The translations under genes were made by a program, and so were the position numbers. From positions 2,091,001 through 2,155,000 of the forward strand of contig NZ_VOQQ01000001.1 of assembly GCF_007995055.1 (NCBI RefSeq): a stretch of 64,000 nucleotides of DNA, written 5' to 3'. This stretch comes from Sphingosinicella ginsenosidimutans (GTDB lineage Bacteria > Pseudomonadota > Alphaproteobacteria > Sphingomonadales > Sphingomonadaceae). The notes under the pieces were generated by a model, which saw nothing but the letters and a program-made list of their open reading frames with translations, did not search any database and was not told the DNA's origin. This document shows positions 1 through 8,138 of this stretch, in pieces (the stretch's first letter is position 1; each line of letters begins with the position of its first letter).

Positions 1-406
1 AGGCATGGAAGCGGCAGGTGAGCCGCGTGCGCCGCGAACATTCGGTGACGACCTTGGCGCCGCGATGCGGACAGATGTTGAGAAAGGCGTTCACCTCGCC
101 GCTCTTCGCCCGGACCAGCAGGATGGGCGGGCCGAGCACATCGAACAGCATCATGTCGCCGGGTGCCGGGATGTCGCGGCTGAGGCCGGCGACGATCGGC
201 AGATCGTGGAAGAGGGCGCGCCGTTCGCGCTCCGCATAGGCCGGATCGGTGTAGATCGCCGGATCGATCCGCATCGGCTCCGCGTCGAGATCGGTCGATT
301 TCGAGCGCATCCGCTCCAGCGTCCGCCGGCGCAACGCATAATGGGAGCGCCGGCGCTCCTCTTCGAGGCGGGGATCGGTCCGGGACGGGTCGACGAGCGT
401 GGCCAT
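1..406 (-). CDS. Rieske aromatic-ring-hydroxylating oxygenase, alpha subunit (partial, C-terminus outside window)
   Basis: The minus strand reads an open frame from an ATG at 406 to the window edge, about 135 residues. Near its end it shows the Rieske [2Fe-2S] signature CPHRG, then a CRFH motif about 17 residues later, each giving one Cys and one His ligand. About 110 residues precede the cluster, which fits the N-terminal Rieske domain of ring-hydroxylating oxygenase large subunits. The catalytic iron domain lies outside the window, so substrate class cannot be judged. It lies just downstream of the ABM and SnoaL-like genes on the same strand and probably shares their transcript. The Rieske ferredoxin at 6911 and the 2Fe-2S ferredoxin at 10370 are possible electron donors (inference). 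Confidence 0.85.
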   Translation of the reverse strand, partial: MATLVDPSRTDPRLEEERRRSHYALRRRTLERMRSKSTDLDAEPMRIDPAIYTDPAYAERERRALFHDLPIVAGLSRDIPAPGDMMLFDVLGPPILLVRAKSGEVNAFLNICPHRGAKVVTECSRRTRLTCRFHA

Positions 407-418
407 GGAGCCCTCCAG

Positions 419-778
419 TCAGGCAGCCGAGGCGGTGTCCAGCGTGAAGAAATCGGCGCGCGGCGTGCCGGTCTCGTCATAGACCGGCTCGTCATGGTCG
501 ACCCGATACTTGCGGCTGCTCGAGGTGATCGGCCCGGCGGAGCGGAGCTGGGTCCGCATCTCGGTATAATTGGGCAGCTCGAAATGCGCCGCGAGCGCCG
601 CCTCGTCCGTCCACTTTTCGAAGACGTGGACCCGGCCCGGGACGAGGGGATCGAGCGCCCAGGAATAAGCGAGGCAACCGGGCTCCGCCTGCGAGGCCTC
701 GATCAGCGGCCTGGCCTCGAGAATGATCCGTTCCGCGTGGGCGGGATCGATATCCATGACGGCGCTTATCAGGATCAC
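419..778 (-). CDS. Antibiotic biosynthesis monooxygenase (ABM) family protein
   Basis: This 119-residue protein has the ABM/dimeric ferredoxin-like fold pattern: a first strand MILISAVMDI, a middle EPGCLAYSWALDP stretch, and VHVFEKWTDEAALAAHFE, the most typical motif of the family. Members are small cofactor-independent monooxygenases or isomerase-like proteins, and many have unknown substrates. Residues 85-119 extend past the usual domain of about 95 residues. The start is a GTG inside a GTGA overlap with the upstream SnoaL-like gene, so the two are probably translationally coupled. The context suggests a role in catabolism, but the reaction cannot be assigned. Confidence 0.8.
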   Translation of the reverse strand: MILISAVMDIDPAHAERIILEARPLIEASQAEPGCLAYSWALDPLVPGRVHVFEKWTDEAALAAHFELPNYTEMRTQLRSAGPITSSSRKYRVDHDEPVYDETGTPRADFFTLDTASAA

Positions 779-1176
779 AACGACATCTCCTTGGGGCTGA
801 ATGAGCGTTCGGCGAAGCGCCAGCCTTCCGCGGTGCGGACGGCGCGATCCTCGTAGATGCCGGACTGCAGCCGGCCGGTGCCGCCGGAAGGGACGAGATA
901 TTCGAACGTATGCGTGCGCAGGCGCGCAGTGTCGCCGGTCACCGCGATCTCGCCGGGGAAAGCCGAAAACCAGACGGCCTCGTAACCGGTCATCGCCTTG
1001 CTCCAGAGCGCGACGATTGCCTCCCGCCCGATCACGGGCTCGCCGCGCAGACGCCAGACGCCATCTTCGGCCCAGGTCGCGCCCCAGGCGGCCTCGTCGC
1101 GGCGAATCACCGCGTCGGAATAGCGATCGAGCAGTTCGCGAAGCGCCAATCGATCGGATTCAGGCCCTGTGAACAC
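775..1176 (-). CDS. SnoaL-like / NTF2-fold protein
   Basis: The product is 133 residues. The pattern LALRELLDRYSDAVIRRDEA followed by WAEDGVWRLRGE and GREAIVALW is typical of the SnoaL/ring-hydroxylating beta-subunit NTF2 fold. I chose the GTG at 1176 because a purine-rich GAGGAGAG lies about 7 bases upstream and residues before it match nothing; the open frame itself extends much further. Such proteins act as isomerases, dehydratases or oxygenase small subunits. Two genes downstream is a Rieske oxygenase alpha subunit, so a beta-subunit role is possible but unproven. It is the first gene of the leftward operon and is divergent from the acyl-CoA dehydrogenase pair. Confidence 0.8.
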   Translation of the reverse strand: MFTGPESDRLALRELLDRYSDAVIRRDEAAWGATWAEDGVWRLRGEPVIGREAIVALWSKAMTGYEAVWFSAFPGEIAVTGDTARLRTHTFEYLVPSGGTGRLQSGIYEDRAVRTAEGWRFAERSFSPKEMSL

Positions 1177-1372
1177 GCCGCATCTCTCCTCGCCGGCCGG
1201 GCGAGTCCGCCTCGCGCCGTCCTTTCTGGCGGTATTAGACAAGGCTGACGGTTTTGTGAACCGCATAAAATTCGCGCGCGTGCTACAAAAACAGTCCATC
1301 CGGCTTGCTTCGCGGTCGCAGACCTGTATCCTTGATCGGAATCCCGGCGTCGGAGCCGGGGCCGGAGGTTGT
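1177..1372. promoter_or_regulatory. Divergent intergenic region with a small inverted repeat
   Basis: These 196 bases separate the leftward oxygenase operon from the rightward acyl-CoA dehydrogenase operon and must hold both promoters. A perfect inverted repeat, CGGTT-ttgtg-AACCG, lies at 1249-1263 and could be an operator. The region is AT-richer than its flanks (around 1230-1320). No promoter hexamer can be assigned with confidence. A GGAGG at 1364-1368 serves the GTG start at 1373. Confidence 0.45.
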
Positions 1373-2437
1373 GTGGATCTCGAATTTTCGGACGAGCAGC
1401 GGATTTTCGCCGATGCCCTCCGCCGCTTCCTTGCGGCCGAGTACGGATTCGAGCATCGGCGCGCGCTGGTTGCGGCCGGGGCCTGGGGAGATCCGGCGAT
1501 CTGGGCGCAATTGGGCGAGATGGGCTGCTTCGGGATCGCCGTGCCCGAGGAGCTTGGCGGATTCGGCGGGAATGCCGTCCAGATCGGACTGATGATGCGG
1601 GAACTCGGCCGCCGCCTCGCGCTCGAGCCGGTGCGAGCGGCGGTCGTCTCGGGCACGCTGCTGGCGGGCGCACGCGACGCGCAGGCCTATCTGGCAGATC
1701 TGGTCACGGGTGCGGTGCGTTTCGCGCCGGTCCCCCGGGCCGACAATGACGATGCTGCTCTTCGCCGGACCGAGCGGACCGTCGAGGGAGGCGCGGCGGC
1801 GCAGAAAATCCTCGTTCCGACGAAGGACGCGCTTCTGGTGGTCGACAGTGATGCCTTAAAAGTATCACGCGTAAGATTGTTGAGCGACGCGATGGCGGCG
1901 GACATCCGGTTCGACGATCCTCCGGCCGTTCGCCTCGACGTCGGCAACGACTGGGAGGACATGCAGGCGCTGGCTGCGGCGCGCGCCGAGCTGGCGCGAT
2001 GCTGGGAAGCGCTCGGCTCGATCGAGGCGGCGCTGGAGGCGACCACGGCCCACGTCCGCGAGCGTCGGCAATTCGGAAGGCCGCTCGCCGCGTTCCAGGC
2101 GGTCCAGCACCGCATCGCCGAGATGGTTGTCGCGGCCAAGGAGGCCGAGGTCGCGGCGCTGCTGGCGGCGCTCGTCCTGGACGGCAAGGGCATCGGCCCC
2201 GAAGCGTCGCGGGTCCTGACGGTCGCGACGCACCGGATCGCCGCGAGTGCGTCGGTGGTTGCCGACGGCGCGGTCCAGCTGCACGGCGGCATGGGCGTAT
2301 CCGACGAACTCGATATCTCCGCGCATTTCCGCCACCTGCAGGCATTCCGCGCCTGTGACGGCGGCGTCGCGGCCTATGCGGAATCGGTCGTGTCCTGCGG
2401 CGCGCATCATCGCAGCGCCGTCCTGCTGGAGGCATGA
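1373..2437 (+). CDS. Acyl-CoA dehydrogenase family protein (first of a pair)
   Basis: This 354-residue protein starts VDLEFSDEQRIFADALRRFL, the normal N-terminal helix of the family, and carries the C-terminal-domain stretch RRQFGRPLAAFQAVQHRIAEM. It oxidises an acyl-CoA thioester at C-alpha/C-beta with FAD. I place the start at GTG 1373 behind GGAGG, because the preceding in-frame residues are not family-like. It overlaps the next acyl-CoA dehydrogenase gene by 4 bases. Adjacent, dissimilar acyl-CoA dehydrogenase genes often encode alpha2beta2 enzymes acting on bulky ring-containing CoA esters (known for steroid side-chain enzymes). A heteromer is therefore likely but inferred. The C-terminal end lacks the GGTSEVQ-type motif seen in its partner. 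Confidence 0.88.
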   Translation: MDLEFSDEQRIFADALRRFLAAEYGFEHRRALVAAGAWGDPAIWAQLGEMGCFGIAVPEELGGFGGNAVQIGLMMRELGRRLALEPVRAAVVSGTLLAGARDAQAYLADLVTGAVRFAPVPRADNDDAALRRTERTVEGGAAAQKILVPTKDALLVVDSDALKVSRVRLLSDAMAADIRFDDPPAVRLDVGNDWEDMQALAAARAELARCWEALGSIEAALEATTAHVRERRQFGRPLAAFQAVQHRIAEMVVAAKEAEVAALLAALVLDGKGIGPEASRVLTVATHRIAASASVVADGAVQLHGGMGVSDELDISAHFRHLQAFRACDGGVAAYAESVVSCGAHHRSAVLLEA

Positions 2438-3579
2438 GCGTGGATCTGCTCCTCGATGCCGACCAGCAGCGCTTCCGCGACGAGGTGCGGCGCTTTCTCG
2501 CCGATGCGCTGACGGAGGAGCTGCGCGCCGGGCAGGCGCGCACCATCGGCGTCTATCCCGAGCCGGACGTGTCGCTTGCCTGGCAGCGCCGGCTCGCCGA
2601 GCGCGGCTGGGCGGCGCCGGCCTGGCCCGCCAGGTTCGGAGGCACCGGATGGACCGCGCTCGAGCGTTTCATCTTCGAAAGCGAATGCGCCCTTGCCGGC
2701 GCGCCGGTCGTCTACCCGATCGGCCTGCGGCTCGTCGCGCCGGTTATCATGGCGTTCGGCAGCGAGGCGCAGCAGAACAGGTGGCTGCCGCGCATCCTTT
2801 CGGGCGACGATTACTGGTGCCAGGGCTTCTCCGAGCCCGGCGCCGGATCCGATCTGGGCTCGCTGACCACGCGCGCGGTTTCGGACGGCGACGATTATGT
2901 CGTGAGCGGGTCGAAAATATGGACGACCCACGCCCATCATGCGAACTGGATGTTCGCGCTGGTCCGCACCGCGGACACGCCGCGCCGCCAGGACGGCATC
3001 AGCTTCCTCGCCATCGAACTCGACCGAAAGGGCATCGAGATCCGCCCGATCGTCTCGATTGGCGGCGATCATGAGGTCAACCAGGTCTTCTTCGACGATG
3101 TGCGGGTGCCCCGCGGCAACCGGATCGGCGAGGAGAACAAGGGCTGGTCCTATGCCAAGTATCTTCTGGAGTTCGAGCGCGGCACCGGCCTCGCCAGCAG
3201 TCGGCTTCGTTCCGCGCTGAAACGGGTCGAGGCGGCCCTGCCGGCCCCGCCGGACGCCGTCCAGCGCGCGCGGATCGCGGAGGTCGCGATCGACCTGGAC
3301 AGTTTCGAGATGCTGGAATTGATGACGATCGGCGTGCTGCCCAACGGCGCGCCGCCCGGCCCGGCGTCTTCAGTTCTGAAGCTCAGGGCAAGCCGGCTGA
3401 AACAGGCGGTCGCGCGGCTCGGAATGGACTTGCTCGGCCCGGAGGCGCTCCGCCGCGAGGCGGGCAGCGCAGCCGACATCCTGGTCGGCGATTATCTCAA
3501 CAGCCGCGCCGCGACGATCTTCGGCGGCACGAGCGAAGTCCAGCTCGGCATCATCGCCAAAACCCTCGGGGGTCTCTAG
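2434..3579 (+). CDS. Acyl-CoA dehydrogenase family protein (second of a pair)
   Basis: The product has 381 residues, a normal family length. Visible motifs include CQGFSEPGAGSDLGSL (the FAD/substrate-binding signature), SGSKIWTTHAHHANW, and the C-terminal IFGGTSEVQLGIIAKTLGGL. It starts in an ATGA overlap with the preceding acyl-CoA dehydrogenase, so the two are very likely co-translated. Residues 115-150 carry the strongest match to catalytic family members, so this subunit probably provides much of the flavin site if the pair forms a heteromer. The next gene starts 15 bases after its stop, behind a good AGGAGA, so the operon continues. Confidence 0.92.
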   Translation: MSVDLLLDADQQRFRDEVRRFLADALTEELRAGQARTIGVYPEPDVSLAWQRRLAERGWAAPAWPARFGGTGWTALERFIFESECALAGAPVVYPIGLRLVAPVIMAFGSEAQQNRWLPRILSGDDYWCQGFSEPGAGSDLGSLTTRAVSDGDDYVVSGSKIWTTHAHHANWMFALVRTADTPRRQDGISFLAIELDRKGIEIRPIVSIGGDHEVNQVFFDDVRVPRGNRIGEENKGWSYAKYLLEFERGTGLASSRLRSALKRVEAALPAPPDAVQRARIAEVAIDLDSFEMLELMTIGVLPNGAPPGPASSVLKLRASRLKQAVARLGMDLLGPEALRREAGSAADILVGDYLNSRAATIFGGTSEVQLGIIAKTLGGL

Positions 3580-3594
3580 CGCAGGAGAACGATC

Positions 3595-4362
3595 ATGGGT
3601 GTTTCGGTCCTAAGCCCGTCGCAGCACAGCTTTTCCGATGAGGATTACGAGGTTCGCAAGGAACTCGCCGCCTGTTACCGGCTCGCCCATCACTATCGGA
3701 TGACCGATCTGATCGCGACGCACATCTCGGCGCGGCTGCCGGGGCCGGGCCATCGCATCCTGATCAATCCGTTCGGCGCGCTGTTCAACGAGGTGAAGGC
3801 GAGCAATCTCGTCGAGGTGACGCTCGACGGCGAGGTGCTGACCCCCGGTGGCGAGATCAACCCGGCCGGATATCTCATCCATTCGACCATTCATGCCGCG
3901 CGGCCGGATGTCCTCTGCGTCATGCACACCCACACGGCCGCAGGCGTCGCCGTCTCCGCGCAGGAGGAGGGGCTGCTGCCGATCAGCCAGCAGGCGCTCG
4001 TGATCGGCAAGCGCGTCGCCTATCATGATTATGAGGGTGTCGCGCTGGTGGAGAGCGAGCGGGTCTCGCTTGCCCGCGATCTCGGCGACAAGTCGGTGCT
4101 GATCCTCCGCAACCACGGTCTCCTCACCGCCGGGCGCACGATCGGCGAGGCCTTCTGGCTGATGATGATGACGCAGCGCGCCTGCGAGATCCAGATCGCG
4201 GCGCTTGCCGGCGGCGTGCCGGTGCGGCGGCTGTCTCGGGAGATCCAGGATCTCGTCGACAGCCAGGTCGTGGAAGGCGCCGGCGGGCGCCCCGGCGGCG
4301 CGCTCGACTGGATCGCGCTGACCCGCGAGGTGAAACGCATCGCGCCCGATTATGCCGACTGA
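3595..4362 (+). CDS. Class II aldolase/adducin family protein
   Basis: This 255-residue protein shows the class II aldolase/adducin fold: DLIATHISARLPG, then NPAGYLIHSTIHAARPDV and VMHTHTAAGVAVSA, where the HTHT histidines bind a divalent metal, and LILRNHGLLTAG, which supplies a further His. The family includes L-fuculose- and ribulose-phosphate aldolases/epimerases but also many catabolic retro-aldol and decarboxylation enzymes for non-sugar substrates. It lies in a tight operon and overlaps the downstream GMC oxidoreductase by 11 bases. A C-C cleavage step in the same pathway is likely, but the substrate is unknown. Confidence 0.88.
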   Translation: MGVSVLSPSQHSFSDEDYEVRKELAACYRLAHHYRMTDLIATHISARLPGPGHRILINPFGALFNEVKASNLVEVTLDGEVLTPGGEINPAGYLIHSTIHAARPDVLCVMHTHTAAGVAVSAQEEGLLPISQQALVIGKRVAYHDYEGVALVESERVSLARDLGDKSVLILRNHGLLTAGRTIGEAFWLMMMTQRACEIQIAALAGGVPVRRLSREIQDLVDSQVVEGAGGRPGGALDWIALTREVKRIAPDYAD

Positions 4363-5971
4363 CGGGATCTGGGATTATATCGTCGTCGGCGCTGGATCGG
4401 CCGGCTGCGTGATGGCCGACCGCCTGTCCCGCGATCCGCGCAAGCGTGTCCTGTTGCTCGAAGCCGGCGGCAAGGATCGCAGCCCGCTCATCCATATGCC
4501 CAAGGGCATCGGCAAGCTGGTGCTCGATCCCCGCCATGCCTGGCAATATCCGGTGCAGCAGCCGCGTCGCCACGGAACGCCCGCGACCGAGGTCTGGGTG
4601 CGTGGGCGCGGCCTGGGCGGCTCCTCGTCGATCAACGGCATGATCTGGATGCATGGCCAGCCGGAGGATTATGACGCCTGGGCGGCAGCCGGTGCGACCG
4701 GCTGGGATTGGCCGATCATGCGCGACGCGTTCATCGCGATCGAGGATCACGAACTGGGAGAAGGGCCGGCGCGAGGCGTCGGCGGACCCGTGCATGTCAG
4801 CCTCGGCACCTTTCGCTATCCGCTGGCCGAGGCGGCGATCCGCGCCGGCGAGCAGATGGGCCTGTCGCGCAAGGAGGATCTCAACGAAGAGTCGCAGGAA
4901 GGGATTGGCTACTATCCGCACAATATCCGGAACGGCCGGCGACAGAGCGCGGCGGTGGCGTTCCTGCGCCCGGCGATGCGGCGGCCCAATCTCAAGGTCG
5001 TGACCGGGGCGGAGGTCGCGCGGATCGTCTTCGAAGCCAGGCGCGCCGTCGGGGTGGAGGCGCGGGTGCACGGCCGAATCGAAACCTTCCAGGTCGATGG
5101 CGAGGTGGTGCTGTCGGCGGGCGCGATCGCCAGCCCGGCGATCCTGCAGCGGTCGGGCGTCGGGCCGGGGGCGGCGCTCGGCGCGGCCGGGATCGAGGTG
5201 CTCGCGGACCGGGCCGCGATCGGGACGGGGATGCGCGACCACCTTGGCCTTTCCATCCCCTACCGGCTGCGCCGACAGCCGGGGAACAATCGTGAGTTTC
5301 GCAAGCTCGGGCTCATGCGCAATCTCTTGCGCTACGGCCTGTTCCGCACGGGACCGCTGGCGACGGGCCCGTATGAGATCGGCGCCTTCGTCCGATCGCG
5401 CCCGCAATCCGCCCGGCCGGATCTCCAGATCTATGTCGGCGCTTTCTCGTTCGCGCGTAACCAGGATCCCAATTTCCCGGTGCAGCTGAGCAAGGTCGAG
5501 AAGGCGCCGGGGCTGACCATCTATGGTCAGTTGCTCCAGCCCGAATCCGAAGGGACGGTCCATGTCACCGGCCCCGGCCTCGACGACCCGCTCGCCATCC
5601 TGCCCAATTGGCTGTCGACCGACGGCGACCAGGCGGCGGCGGTTGCGATGGTGCGCACGATCCGCCGGCTTGCGAGCCAACCCGCGCTCGCCTGCGAACT
5701 CGGCGAAGAGCTGTTGCCGGGCGCGCATGTCCAGACCGATACGCAGATCCTCGACGAGGTGAGGCGGCTGTCGCGCGCCGGCACGCATGCGGTTGGCAGC
5801 TGCGCCATGGGCGGCGCGGAGGCCGCGCTCGATCCGGCCTGCCGGGTGCGCGGGGTCGATGGCGTGCGGGTGGTGGACTGTTCGTCCATGCCCGGGCTCG
5901 TTTCCGGCAACACGAACGGCCCCGCGATCGCCTTTGCCTGGCAAGCCGCCAATCTGATGACGGCGGCCTAG
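4352..5971 (+). CDS. GMC family FAD-dependent oxidoreductase (choline dehydrogenase-like)
   Basis: The product is 539 residues. The N-terminus has the dinucleotide-binding VVGAGSAGCVMADRLS. The GMC signature around residues 85-100 reads GRGLGGSSSINGMIW. The C-terminal domain has the catalytic-His region RAGTHAVGSCAMGG and SGNTNGPAIAFAWQAANLM. These enzymes oxidise primary or secondary alcohols, including sugar hydroxyls, and pass electrons to oxygen or a carrier. The start lies inside the end of the aldolase gene. There is no signal peptide, so it is probably cytoplasmic. The sugar isomerase, ThuA-like and DUF1080 genes in the cluster make a 3-hydroxyl sugar oxidation conceivable (inference). 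A second GMC gene survives only as a remnant at 17840. Confidence 0.92.
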   Translation: MPTDGIWDYIVVGAGSAGCVMADRLSRDPRKRVLLLEAGGKDRSPLIHMPKGIGKLVLDPRHAWQYPVQQPRRHGTPATEVWVRGRGLGGSSSINGMIWMHGQPEDYDAWAAAGATGWDWPIMRDAFIAIEDHELGEGPARGVGGPVHVSLGTFRYPLAEAAIRAGEQMGLSRKEDLNEESQEGIGYYPHNIRNGRRQSAAVAFLRPAMRRPNLKVVTGAEVARIVFEARRAVGVEARVHGRIETFQVDGEVVLSAGAIASPAILQRSGVGPGAALGAAGIEVLADRAAIGTGMRDHLGLSIPYRLRRQPGNNREFRKLGLMRNLLRYGLFRTGPLATGPYEIGAFVRSRPQSARPDLQIYVGAFSFARNQDPNFPVQLSKVEKAPGLTIYGQLLQPESEGTVHVTGPGLDDPLAILPNWLSTDGDQAAAVAMVRTIRRLASQPALACELGEELLPGAHVQTDTQILDEVRRLSRAGTHAVGSCAMGGAEAALDPACRVRGVDGVRVVDCSSMPGLVSGNTNGPAIAFAWQAANLMTAA

Positions 5972-5974
5972 ACC

Positions 5975-6715
5975 TCAGTCCCCGGCCGCGTCCGGCTTGA
6001 ACACGGGCTTGGGAAAGGACGGCAGCTCGCCGGATTCGCGAATGGTGCGGGCCATCGCCAGCGCTTCTTCGCGCGCCGGGCCGGCGGTAATGCCGATGGT
6101 GTGGGACAGCACCACCATCACCAGCCGCCGCACATAATCCTCGTCCGACAACCGGCCGACCGCCCAGTCGTTGATCGTGGCATATTCGAGATTGGCGAAA
6201 TCGCCCGCGGCCTCCTCGACATCGACCCAGTCCTGCAGGCCGCCGTCGCGCTGCAGGCGATTGAGCCATTGCCGCAGATTGAGGAAGACCATCCCCCGCA
6301 GCGCATCCCAGATGTCGGTGCTGATGTTCGGCGAAAAATAGAGCGAGACCACCGCCTTGGTGTAGTTCCGCGCCTTGAAGTTGCGGGTGTTCACCGCAAT
6401 CAGACGATCGACGATCCCCTCCAGCGTTTCGGGAGAGGTGCGGTACATGAGGTGGCGGTTCACGTCCTCATAGGCTTCGCGGATGGCGAGCGCGATCAGC
6501 CGGTCCTTGCTGTGGAAGGCGTTGTAGAGCGTGCGTTGGGCAACATCGGCATTCTTGCACAAGGTGCGAATGCTGAAGCCGTCGATGCCCTTCTTGGCGA
6601 TCATGTGCCGCGCCTCGCTGAGGATGCGCTTGCGCCGCTCCTGGATCGAGGTGCTCGAATAGACCGGCTCGCGTTCCGGATTCGGGCTCAGCGCCCCGTC
6701 GCTATTGTCCAGCAC
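5975..6715 (-). CDS. TetR/AcrR family transcriptional regulator
   Basis: This 246-residue protein has an N-terminal TetR helix-turn-helix around residues 27-75: RRKRILSEARHMIAKKGI, then FSIRTLCKNADVAQRTLYNA and FHSKDRLIALAI. The C-terminal ligand domain is all-helical and not family-specific. The start appears to be GTG at 6715 behind GAGGAGGG. It is transcribed towards, and ends 4 bases from, the GMC gene. As the only obvious regulator in the catabolic cluster it is the natural candidate to control the operons around it, probably as a repressor released by a pathway metabolite. The inverted repeats at 6820 and 8092 are candidate sites. Confidence 0.9.
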   Translation of the reverse strand: MLDNSDGALSPNPEREPVYSSTSIQERRKRILSEARHMIAKKGIDGFSIRTLCKNADVAQRTLYNAFHSKDRLIALAIREAYEDVNRHLMYRTSPETLEGIVDRLIAVNTRNFKARNYTKAVVSLYFSPNISTDIWDALRGMVFLNLRQWLNRLQRDGGLQDWVDVEEAAGDFANLEYATINDWAVGRLSDEDYVRRLVMVVLSHTIGITAGPAREEALAMARTIRESGELPSFPKPVFKPDAAGD

Positions 6716-6819
6716 AAACCCTCCTCAACGGGCCCAAACGGCGCGCACGGCGCGGTTGCGACGCTCCCTCAGCAAATAACCATGGCGGACCGTCTCCGCA
6801 TCGGCAACCTGCATAAAGT

Positions 6820-6847
6820 CAAAAAGTATCCTTCGCAGCACTTTTTG
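6820..6847. promoter_or_regulatory. Inverted repeat CAAAAAGT-N12-ACTTTTTG, candidate operator
   Basis: Two perfect 8-base arms are separated by 12 bases, so their centres lie 20 bases (two helical turns) apart. The site is in the 195-base gap upstream of the tetR gene, between it and the Rieske ferredoxin gene. The related stretch ATACTTTTTG occurs again at 10775-10784 just before the ThuA-like gene. That spacing and place fit a TetR operator or autoregulatory site, but binding is inferred only. Confidence 0.4.
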
Positions 6848-6910
6848 CCCGTTTGCTGTTCACGGACTGATGTATCGACCCCCCGAAAGCTCGCTCGTCA
6901 TCGGTGGCTC

Positions 6911-7258
6911 TCAAATCCCCACCACCGGCAGATCGTTTATTGTCGGCGCTTCATCCGGCACGTCCACGAAGACCGCGCCGTCCGCAACGCCGGCCGGGAA
7001 GATTCGCAGCGGCTGATAGGCGCCGCCGATACAGTGGCCGTTGTCCAGGTTGAACATCGCGCCATGCTTCGGGCACTGGATAGCGCCTCGCCGGATCCGG
7101 CCGCCGTCCAGGGCGGCCGCGACATGGCTGCATCGGTTGAGCACGGCGCGATAGCCGTCCGGCAATCGGGCGACGAGCACCGGCCAGCCATGCGCGTCGA
7201 CCGCCTCCATCTCGCCCGGCTGCAGGTGATCGGCGGCGAACAGTTCGGCCCGCCTCAA
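6911..7258 (-). CDS. Rieske [2Fe-2S] ferredoxin-like protein
   Basis: The product is 115 residues, the size of a free-standing Rieske ferredoxin. The cluster ligands are visible as NRCSHVAAAL and, about 20 residues later, CPKHGAMFNL, so each half supplies one Cys and one His. Such proteins carry single electrons from a reductase to Rieske oxygenases. It begins with TTG in a TTGA overlap with the stop of the sugar-isomerase gene, a coupled and weak start. It may serve the oxygenase at the left window edge, although an NirD-like role cannot be excluded. Confidence 0.88.
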   Translation of the reverse strand: MRRAELFAADHLQPGEMEAVDAHGWPVLVARLPDGYRAVLNRCSHVAAALDGGRIRRGAIQCPKHGAMFNLDNGHCIGGAYQPLRIFPAGVADGAVFVDVPDEAPTINDLPVVGI

Positions 7259-8055
7259 GCCATCGCTCCCGCGCCGAGAAAGCGGGACGTCGCGCGCTCG
7301 ACCGCAGCGGCGCGTTCGACCGGGTCGGGGAAGGCGTCGCGCAGCTCCTTGGAGCGCAATTCGATGCTCAGCGGGATGTCCGGCGGAAGCGCGCCGAGCA
7401 GCGCGCGGAGGGGCAGCACGCCCTCGCCCGGCAAGGCCCGGTCGTCGCGCGCCTCGGCAAGGAGGCCGACATGGTCGTCACGATCCAGGCGCGCCGCGGG
7501 CGCATCGCAGAACTGGGCGTAAGGAAGCCACTCGCCCGGCAAGGCGGCGACATCGCCCGGCGCATAGCCCGCACGGTCAAGATGAAGCGGATCGATCAGC
7601 AGGGCCGCGGCGGGAGAACCCGCTCCGCGGACGATCGCGATCGCATCGTCCAAGGTTCGCACCGAGGAAAACAGCATGAATTCGAGTGCGATCCGAACCC
7701 CGCAGGTTTCGCCGAGCGCGCACATCTGTGCGAAGGCATCGGCCACGCCGGGAAGATCGGGATCCTGGCCGACGACCAGCACGTTGGCGGCGCCGACCTC
7801 GGCCGCGATCTCGACCATGCGCCTTTGCGCCGGGGGGAGCGGGCCGGCGACGAGACGGACGACCTCCGCATCGATCGCGCTGAGGCCGTGCGCGCGGAGC
7901 GCGGAACGAACCGCCGTCACCTTCCGGGGCGTCCATTTGTCGGGCTCGATCCACAGTCCGACCGAGCCGAAGCCCGCGCGCGCCGCCGAATCGATCGTCA
8001 CTTCCACGTCGAACTCCGGCAGAACGCCGGATGCCAGTGCGATCGGATTGGGCAT
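7255..8055 (-). CDS. Sugar phosphate isomerase/epimerase family (AP endonuclease 2-like TIM barrel)
   Basis: The product is 266 residues from the ATG at 8055, chosen for the GGGGGAT just upstream. The pattern ASGVLPEFDVEVTIDSAARAGFGSVGLWI, then IALEFMLFSS (metal-ligand Glu) and LLIDPLHLDRAG (Asp and His ligands), is typical of the xylose-isomerase-like TIM-barrel family. Members isomerise or epimerise sugars, and some cleave 3-keto-glycosides. It is coupled to the Rieske ferredoxin downstream by a 4-base overlap. It is divergent from the VOC gene, with the palindrome at 8092-8109 between them. Confidence 0.82.
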   Translation of the reverse strand: MPNPIALASGVLPEFDVEVTIDSAARAGFGSVGLWIEPDKWTPRKVTAVRSALRAHGLSAIDAEVVRLVAGPLPPAQRRMVEIAAEVGAANVLVVGQDPDLPGVADAFAQMCALGETCGVRIALEFMLFSSVRTLDDAIAIVRGAGSPAAALLIDPLHLDRAGYAPGDVAALPGEWLPYAQFCDAPAARLDRDDHVGLLAEARDDRALPGEGVLPLRALLGALPPDIPLSIELRSKELRDAFPDPVERAAAVERATSRFLGAGAMA

Positions 8056-8091
8056 CACATCCCCCAAAAAACCATCTATATGTCCTCTTAT

Positions 8092-8109
8092 AATCAGGCG
8101 ATCCTGATT
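8092..8109. promoter_or_regulatory. Perfect palindrome AATCAGG-CGAT-CCTGATT, candidate operator
   Basis: An 18-base palindrome with 7-base arms and a 4-base spacer sits between the divergent isomerase and VOC genes. It is 37 bases before one start codon and 30 before the other, in AT-rich DNA. This is a good position for a repressor covering both promoters. The binding protein is not identified; the TetR protein encoded 1.4 kb away is one candidate. Confidence 0.5.
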
Positions 8110-8138
8110 TATAAAGCGGGGAAGAGGGGAGAGGGCAG

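Noticed and set aside
4124..5944. 606-residue minus-strand open frame
   Set aside because: It lies opposite the aldolase and GMC genes, whose motifs are unambiguous; no motif is seen in the shadow.
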